Shown here in pieces: positions 59,036-64,000 of a stretch of DNA of 64,000 nucleotides (position 1 is the stretch's first letter; the number at the start of each line of letters is the position of its first letter). The position numbers were made by a program, and so were the translations under genes. The stretch lies in the NCBI RefSeq assembly GCF_030053415.1, contig NZ_JASGBJ010000002.1:1054001-1118000 (forward strand). Direction: 5' to 3'. Under the pieces are notes generated by a model. The model saw only the letters and a program-made list of their open reading frames with translations. It did no database searches and had not been told where the DNA came from. This DNA is from Marinobacter sp. CHS3-4 (lineage in GTDB: Bacteria > Pseudomonadota > Gammaproteobacteria > Pseudomonadales > Oleiphilaceae).

Positions 59036-59093
59036 TCTATAAACCCTGGCAATGAACGCTGGCCTTTCCAGGCCAGCGCCAGAGACTGGATAG

Positions 59094-59831
59094 TCAGGCT
59101 TCCTTTACGAACAGGTAACCTTTACTGCGAACCGTCTTGATGCGCCTGGGATGGATCGGATCGTCCCCGATCTTCGGACGAATCCTCGACACCCGGACGT
59201 CGATAGAGCGATCCTGGCCATCGTACTCAATGCCTCTCAGAGCCGTAAAAATCTCTTCACGGCTCAACACACGACCGGCATTGCTGGATAACAGCCAGAG
59301 CAAGTCAAACTCGGCGCTGGTGAGGTCGATGCTGTCATCATTCAGCCAGGCTTCACGCATTGAGCGGTCAACCACCAGGTCATTGAACTGAAGACGGACC
59401 GGTTCCTCAGTGAGGCCTTCCTCGGCCGCAATCGTGCCGGTTTCGGTCACCCGGCGTAGCAAAGCGCGAATACGGGCCAGCAGTACCCGTGGCTTGACTG
59501 GTTTACCAACGTAATCGTCTGCACCCATCTCAAGACCCAATACCTGGTCGAGATCGTCGGTGCGAGCCGTCAGCATTATGATCGGACCGGTGTAATGAGG
59601 TCTTACCCGGCGACAGATTGACAGGCCGTCTTCTCCAGGGAGCATCAGGTCCAGCACAACCAGATCGGGCTGCTCGTTGCGGATGCGCTCGACTGCGTTT
59701 CCACCATGAGTTTCAAGAGACACTGTCAGGCCATTGCTTTCCAGATACTCCCGGGTCAGCTCTGCCAGCCTTTCATCATCTTCGACTATAAGAATCCGCC
59801 AACTTTCGTTCGTCTGTTCCACGCCGTCCAT
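59094..59831 (-). CDS. rstA: RstA-like response regulator
   Basis: The 245 residues have an OmpR-type receiver with acidic pocket VEDDERL, phospho-acceptor Asp in LVVLDLMLPGEDG and Lys in VGKPVKPR. The winged-helix domain contains LRGIEYDGQDRSIDVRVSR and KTVRSKGYLF, closely like E. coli RstA. The ATG at 59829-59831 has a weak ribosome site. Its upstream region carries a near-consensus RstA box. It lies immediately before the kinase gene. Confidence 0.9.
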   Translation of the reverse strand: MDGVEQTNESWRILIVEDDERLAELTREYLESNGLTVSLETHGGNAVERIRNEQPDLVVLDLMLPGEDGLSICRRVRPHYTGPIIMLTARTDDLDQVLGLEMGADDYVGKPVKPRVLLARIRALLRRVTETGTIAAEEGLTEEPVRLQFNDLVVDRSMREAWLNDDSIDLTSAEFDLLWLLSSNAGRVLSREEIFTALRGIEYDGQDRSIDVRVSRIRPKIGDDPIHPRRIKTVRSKGYLFVKEA

Positions 59832-59871
59832 CTCTGCTGTTGTTATTTGGATTTCCCTGCACGAACTGCTG

Positions 59872-59913
59872 TGTATCTGACGATACAGGCTACGTCTTGT
59901 TACAGCAATTATA
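59872..59913 (-). promoter_or_regulatory. rstA promoter with near-consensus RstA box
   Basis: On the minus strand a perfect -10 TATAAT lies at 59908-59913, so the start would be near 59901. On the plus strand TACGTCTTGTTACA (59891-59904) matches the RstA box TACATNTNGTTACA (recalled from E. coli work) at 11 of 12 fixed positions. A perfect palindrome TGTATC-TGAC-GATACA (59872-59887) lies next to it. TATACATG is repeated at 59910-59917 and 59929-59936. Confidence 0.6.
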
Positions 59914-60120
59914 CATGCTTTTCAGAAATATACATGGAACCCACCTCCCGTTACACCCCGGAGATCTCTTGCTTCCTCACGCCAGCCGTCATTGTGATCA
60001 TAGCCTTGTCTGGAATTTACAATGAGACAAAGACATCTATGGCGACTTGTGCGGGAACCGCCACCCTCGAAGAGACCATCTTGGATGGGGTCAATAAAAC
60101 CCGGAATGGGGACCTGACTA

Positions 60121-60579
60121 TCAATCCAGAGGATACCCGGCAGCTACTTCCTCATCCGTGGCTTCGCGCTTCTCGATGATTTCCAGATCGAAATACAGGG
60201 TAAACCCGGCGAGTGGGTGGTTGGCATCCACTTTAATGAGATTGCCGTCGATCGACACGACCTGCACAACCTGGGCTTCATCCCCGGTATTGGTCTGAAA
60301 TTTCATGCCTACCTGAAGATTCTCGACACCTTCGAACATCGAGCGCGGCACCTTGCGAATGAGCTCGGGGTTGTGTTCGCCGTAGGCCATGGACGGTGGT
60401 ACGGTCACCTCCAGACAGTCGCCCACATTACGGTCTTTAACCGCTTCCTGAATTCCGGCTATCACGCCAGAACCGCCCAGCACAAAGTGCAAAGGCTCGC
60501 TACCCTCAGACGTGTCGACCAATTCGCCCAGTTTGTTCTTGAGCACGTAGTGAACCGTGTATACCGCTGGTTTTTGCAT
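60121..60579 (-). CDS. SlyD-like FKBP peptidyl-prolyl isomerase
   Basis: The 152 residues match the short SlyD/FkpA-like isomerase family: YTVHYVLKNKLGELVDTSEGSEPLHFVLG at the start, VPPSMAYGEHNPEL near 60-73, and the inserted-flap segment VDANHPLAGFTLYFD near 119-133. The His-rich metal-binding tail of E. coli SlyD is absent. The ATG at 60577-60579 overlaps the stop of the upstream acetyl-CoA hydrolase-family gene by one base, so translation is coupled. Downstream is a 289-base gap to rstA. Confidence 0.88.
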   Translation of the reverse strand: MQKPAVYTVHYVLKNKLGELVDTSEGSEPLHFVLGGSGVIAGIQEAVKDRNVGDCLEVTVPPSMAYGEHNPELIRKVPRSMFEGVENLQVGMKFQTNTGDEAQVVQVVSIDGNLIKVDANHPLAGFTLYFDLEIIEKREATDEEVAAGYPLD

Positions 60580-62789
60580 CAGGTTGGCTGGTTTCCTGTA
60601 TTTGATGGGGTTTGAATCAGATCAAGGCCGTGAATCAATAGTTTCTGATCAAGGGTCTCCCGCAACCCTTTCGGGTTGTCCAGGTTCATTCGCTGCAGCA
60701 GCGAGGCGTAACGCCCCTGTTCATCACTGGCCTTTATCGCCCGCCAGAGCGCCGCCATTTTACCACGACGAGTTGCCGTTGCAGCCTTTAGACCCTTAAG
60801 GGCTTTCCCCAATGTCAGTTCCTGATCTGTAAAATCGCAACCAAAAGGAAAGGCCGGAAACACATCGCCACCGCCAGCAGACTGAACCAGGCTCTTGATT
60901 CTCTCCGGAGTGTTGTTTCGCCAGCCCAACGGCATCTGAAAGGCAGGATCCACTTTCCCGGCCTTTTTCGCCTGCGCAAGCAGGGATTCCTGAAAGCGCG
61001 AATCCGCAATGCGAATCAACCGCAGGTAGACCTGTTCATCCGGCTGACCACGAAGATCGGCAATACCGTACTCAGTGATCACAATATCCCGAAGATGCCT
61101 GGGGATGGTGCAGTGCCCGTAATTGAACACCAGGTTCGACACTGTCTTATGACCTGACTTCCGGGTGCTGCGAAGACAGATAATGGATCGCGCCCCAGGC
61201 AACTCATGGGCCATGGCAACGAAGTTGTATTGCCCGCCAACACCGCTCACCACACGGCCGTCCTCCAGGCCATCCGATACCGCAGCGCCGTTGAGGGTAT
61301 GCATCATTGCCGTGTTAATGAAGCGGCTGTGGGCCCGCTGCGCCGCCTTCAAGCGCTGATTGCCAAAGGCATGATCATAAAGATGATTGATGAAGTTCAC
61401 ACTGGTCATACTGATGCGCTGGCGATCCTCTGGACTCAGATCGCGCAGCTTCTGGTAAAAAGAAGCCGGGCCCACGTAAAAGCCACCGTGGATAACAATG
61501 CCACCCGTGAGCTTCTTGCCCAGCGCCAGCGCCGATATCGCCTCTCGTGAGGCCTTCGCATCCAGATCCGGCTCAAGAGACTGCTCTCCGATTCTTAGCC
61601 GGCCGCCCTTGTACTCCACGTCCGAACGGAATATGCCGTAGCCTCGTAGCAAAGCAACATCACGGGCCCGCAACGGGGAGTCGATCAGGTCCTCCGCGTG
61701 CAGCACATCCAGCGTGTCAAGAGACACGTCCGGCTCGATACGCCCCTGGTTGATCAGTTCCTGCAATTCGGCATTATTGTAGACTTCCCGATGAATGACG
61801 CCGGCCTCAAGCAAGTGAATAAAGCCGTCCACCATCATCTCGCTGCAACCATAGAGTCCCTTTTCAAAGGGATCCACTCCACCCAATGACTCCACGACGG
61901 GAAAATTGGCAGCAACGGCCAGCTGATCATAAACCGCTTTCCAGTGGGCATTGTGCTGATGCCGCAGAATAGCGTTATGCACCAATGCAGAACCGAGGGA
62001 ACCAATGCCAACCTGAAGGGTTCCGCCGTCCTTGAGCAAGGTGCTGGCATAGAACCCGATCAGATGATCTTCCGGGCTGATCGCCATCTGAGGCGCAGAA
62101 AACAACGGATAATCCGATCTCGGATGCTCCAGCAGAAGATCGAACTGGCTATCGCTGATTGCTGCACTGTTGCCCAGGAAAGGAAGATGGCGGTTCAGCT
62201 CGCCCACAATCGCCACCACATTACCATCCGCTTCCCGCTGTCTGAGCAGTGGCATCAGGTCGAGGGTCAGATCCGGATTGCAGCTGAGGCTCAGCAGCCC
62301 CTTGTCTCCGGCTTTGGTAGGCGGCGCCACCAACTGAGCCAGCACATTAACCCCAAGATCCATCAAGTCCCGAACCGCGTGGGTATAGTTGGTGCATACG
62401 TAACGTCGCTGCTGGGTCGCGTCGTTCAGAAAGGCCCCCGCTTTGAAGAAAAACTCGGAGACAGTGACATTCGGCGGTAGGCGTTTGCGAATCACATCCC
62501 TGGCATAGTCGAGTTCTGGAATATCGCCATAGAGCCGCTCTACAAACGGCTCCATGAATCGCTTTTCAAGGGTCGAAGATCCGCCGGGAGGCGTCAATGA
62601 CAGCGCCGTGACAATGTGAAGGTTGATACCCGGGTCAGCCTGGGCACGTTCATAAAGAGCATTCACGAATCGGATCGGCTTGCCCAACCCAAGCGGTAAA
62701 CCCAGCGTGATGTCTTTGCCGACGCGCTGAATCAGTTGATCCACACAGGCCTGGCTGTCATTAAGGGTCAGTGGCATGTCCTTGACCAT
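60579..62789 (-). CDS. Acetyl-CoA hydrolase/transferase-family protein
   Basis: The 736 residues have an N-terminal CoA-transferase-like domain (PFVERLYGDIPELDY) and a C-terminal acetyl-CoA hydrolase/transferase domain with SGVGGQYNFVAMAHE, ARSIICLRSTRKSGHKT and EYGIADLRGQPDEQV. It is long compared with the usual 430-640 residue members, mainly from an N-terminal part. The acyl-CoA substrate is unknown. The ATG at 62787-62789 is chosen because GGAG lies before it; a start seven codons earlier is possible. It overlaps the FKBP gene by one base. Confidence 0.85.
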   Translation of the reverse strand: MVKDMPLTLNDSQACVDQLIQRVGKDITLGLPLGLGKPIRFVNALYERAQADPGINLHIVTALSLTPPGGSSTLEKRFMEPFVERLYGDIPELDYARDVIRKRLPPNVTVSEFFFKAGAFLNDATQQRRYVCTNYTHAVRDLMDLGVNVLAQLVAPPTKAGDKGLLSLSCNPDLTLDLMPLLRQREADGNVVAIVGELNRHLPFLGNSAAISDSQFDLLLEHPRSDYPLFSAPQMAISPEDHLIGFYASTLLKDGGTLQVGIGSLGSALVHNAILRHQHNAHWKAVYDQLAVAANFPVVESLGGVDPFEKGLYGCSEMMVDGFIHLLEAGVIHREVYNNAELQELINQGRIEPDVSLDTLDVLHAEDLIDSPLRARDVALLRGYGIFRSDVEYKGGRLRIGEQSLEPDLDAKASREAISALALGKKLTGGIVIHGGFYVGPASFYQKLRDLSPEDRQRISMTSVNFINHLYDHAFGNQRLKAAQRAHSRFINTAMMHTLNGAAVSDGLEDGRVVSGVGGQYNFVAMAHELPGARSIICLRSTRKSGHKTVSNLVFNYGHCTIPRHLRDIVITEYGIADLRGQPDEQVYLRLIRIADSRFQESLLAQAKKAGKVDPAFQMPLGWRNNTPERIKSLVQSAGGGDVFPAFPFGCDFTDQELTLGKALKGLKAATATRRGKMAALWRAIKASDEQGRYASLLQRMNLDNPKGLRETLDQKLLIHGLDLIQTPSNTGNQPT

Positions 62790-62940
62790 GAACGAACTCC
62801 GTTTTGGCATCAGTTACGATCGTCAGAAACGGATGATCACACGGCTGCCGGGACCAGGCAATGGTCAGGCAATGGACAGACAGAAAATCGGCAATTTGTT
62901 GATCGGAAACGGCGGGACGTCGCTTACGCGAGACTGCGAA

Positions 62941-63255
62941 TCAGAAATTCCACTTGAAGTTCAGGCAGGCGCCCTCTTCAAGCAACGCGACACCATGGTC
63001 TGGCTGTGCGGGTGCAGACGCGTACTGTCGCTTGTTTGCTTTCTGATCTGAAAAGCCAAGGCTCAGTAGACGTGAACCGATGGCGGCATACATGTCCGAC
63101 TGCTGGCGTTCAAAGTCGCCCGACATCTCTTCCTGAAGCTGGTAAACATCCTGAACGGGCGTTTCATCGGCAAATACGCGCTCACTCGCTTCGGCGCGAA
63201 CGACGAAAGCCAGCATATTGAGAACGAGAAGAGCGATAAAAATGCGAATAATCAT
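62941..63255 (-). CDS. Small exported protein, unknown
   Basis: The 104 residues start with a signal peptide (about 1-21, cleavage near VRA-EA). A polar mature part of about 80 residues follows, with ETPVQDVYQLQEEMSGDFERQQ, and the C-terminus is CLNFKWNF. The ATG at 63253-63255 has AAGGT upstream; in-frame codons before it are rejected because they would precede the signal peptide with a charged extension. I do not recognise a family. It lies downstream of a cut aldo/keto reductase gene and upstream of the acetyl-CoA hydrolase-family gene, both in the same direction. Confidence 0.65.
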   Translation of the reverse strand: MIIRIFIALLVLNMLAFVVRAEASERVFADETPVQDVYQLQEEMSGDFERQQSDMYAAIGSRLLSLGFSDQKANKRQYASAPAQPDHGVALLEEGACLNFKWNF

Positions 63256-63444
63256 GATGTTTCTAAGACCTTTAATCGGGCGCGAAGTGTAATGTCGCTT
63301 TGGATTAAAGTCTAATAAATCAGGTCGCGAAAAGATGTGATTTTGCACACATTCGCGCCAGCAAGCTGCCGCCCGGGCCAGCCTTTTTTGTCAGAAAAAC
63401 ATCACTTTATGTATCTGAATGTAACCAGACTGACCCGTGCCTGC

Positions 63445-64000
63445 TTACGGGCACGGGTAGGTGAAGTTCGAGTGCAGCGCCTCAATGTCCGACAGGACCG
63501 CTTCATCCAACGTCACTTCGGCCGACTCAATGTTTTCTTCAAGTTGCTCCAGGGACGTTGCACCAATGATATTACTGGTCACAAACTCACGACTGGTGAC
63601 ATAGGCCAGTGCCAGCTGCACCGGAGACAAACCATGCTGTCGGGCCAAATCCACATAGGCCTGTGTGGCCTCAACACCACGCTCGCTGGTGTAACGTGCA
63701 AACCGGGTATAAAGCGACAGCCTGGCGCCCTCGGGCCGTTTCCCGCCGAGATATTTTCCTGACAGAACTCCAAAGGCCAGAGGCGAGTATGCCAGCAAGC
63801 CTACGTTTTCGCGGCAGGCCATTTCCGCCATGCCAACTTCGAAGGTGCGATTGAGCAGATTGTAAGGGTTCTGAATGCTGGCAATGCGAGGCCAATTACG
63901 CTCCCGGGACAATCGCAGATATTCCGAGGTGCCCCAGGGCGTCTCATTGGAAATGCCAATGTGACGAATTTTACCCTCCTCGGCCAGCTCATGAAGTGCT
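63445..64000 (-). CDS. tas: Tas-like aldo/keto reductase, N-terminus cut by window edge
   Basis: The visible 185 residues end the protein: KIRHIGISNETPWG, RIASIQNPYNLLNR, LLAYSPLAFGVLSGKYL, and a C-terminus ending FTYPCP. These match the E. coli Tas end (VYTYPAP). Tas belongs to the aldo/keto reductase superfamily; its natural substrate is unclear. The gene continues beyond base 64000. A 9-bp hairpin (63433-63458) spans its stop codon without a T-run. Confidence 0.88.
   Translation of the reverse strand, partial: ALHELAEEGKIRHIGISNETPWGTSEYLRLSRERNWPRIASIQNPYNLLNRTFEVGMAEMACRENVGLLAYSPLAFGVLSGKYLGGKRPEGARLSLYTRFARYTSERGVEATQAYVDLARQHGLSPVQLALAYVTSREFVTSNIIGATSLEQLEENIESAEVTLDEAVLSDIEALHSNFTYPCP

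Noticed and set aside
59706..60179. 157-residue plus-strand frame across the rstA upstream gap
   Set aside because: It overlaps rstA and the FKBP gene at both ends, has no ribosome site and does not look like a family. The middle 289 bases are better read as promoter DNA.
63433..63458. 9-bp hairpin around the tas stop
   Set aside because: No T-run follows on the tas strand, so it is not called a terminator.

Overview
The window is core chromosome of a marine gammaproteobacterium, most likely Marinobacter or a near relative. This is judged from protein character and gene order, not from a search. Base composition is moderately GC-rich and even, coding density is very high, and about 57 protein genes are readable. 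I see no tRNA, rRNA, CRISPR array, insertion sequence, prophage or integron. No stretch longer than 300 bases lacks a gene. The longest gaps (13092-13334, 37376-37634, 57178-57460 and 59832-60120) hold promoters, terminators or an inverted-repeat element.

Layout. (1) 1-7600: a cut hypothetical gene, uppP, tsaB, adk, a YbaK-HDOD fusion gene and ppc on the minus strand, then two small paralogous genes facing each other. (2) 7725-16211: mazG, relA, rlmD and cysM on the minus strand, divergent from a BarA/GacS hybrid kinase. This is the Pseudomonas-type stringent-response/Gac neighbourhood. (3) 16223-29597: one long minus-strand run, algU-mucA-mucB-mucC, mucD, a CHASE-PAS-GGDEF-EAL gene, lepA, lepB, a DUF4845 gene, rnc, era, recO and pdxJ. 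It joins the envelope-stress sigma factor circuit to the lep-rnc-era group. (4) 29598-33964: nadB, sdhE, ygfX and ygfZ (succinate dehydrogenase flavinylation and Fe-S/folate functions), then a stand-alone HDOD gene. (5) 33954-47550: ung, lysS, prfB (with programmed frameshift), recJ, thrC, hom, dsbC and xerD, the ribosomal operon rpsP-rimM-trmD-rplS, and ffh. (6) 47742-55659: ypjD and corB-like genes, a DUF1631 gene, a TonB-like gene, grxD, argF and an orphan ABC ATPase. (7) 55696-64000: glpK, an RstA/RstB-like two-component pair, an FKBP isomerase coupled to a large acetyl-CoA hydrolase/transferase-family gene, a small exported protein and a cut tas-like aldo/keto reductase.

Most genes are housekeeping genes in conserved order, and I find no clear new multigene system. 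The items most worth a second look are regulatory or small-scale: a near-consensus RstA box at the rstA start site; an AlgU-type promoter overlapping the nadB end; a hairpin in the adk leader; a terminator that abuts the xerD start codon; a 93-bp inverted-repeat element between recJ and prfB; an inverted repeat around an HDOD promoter; and the convergent pair of small paralogues at 6930-7597.
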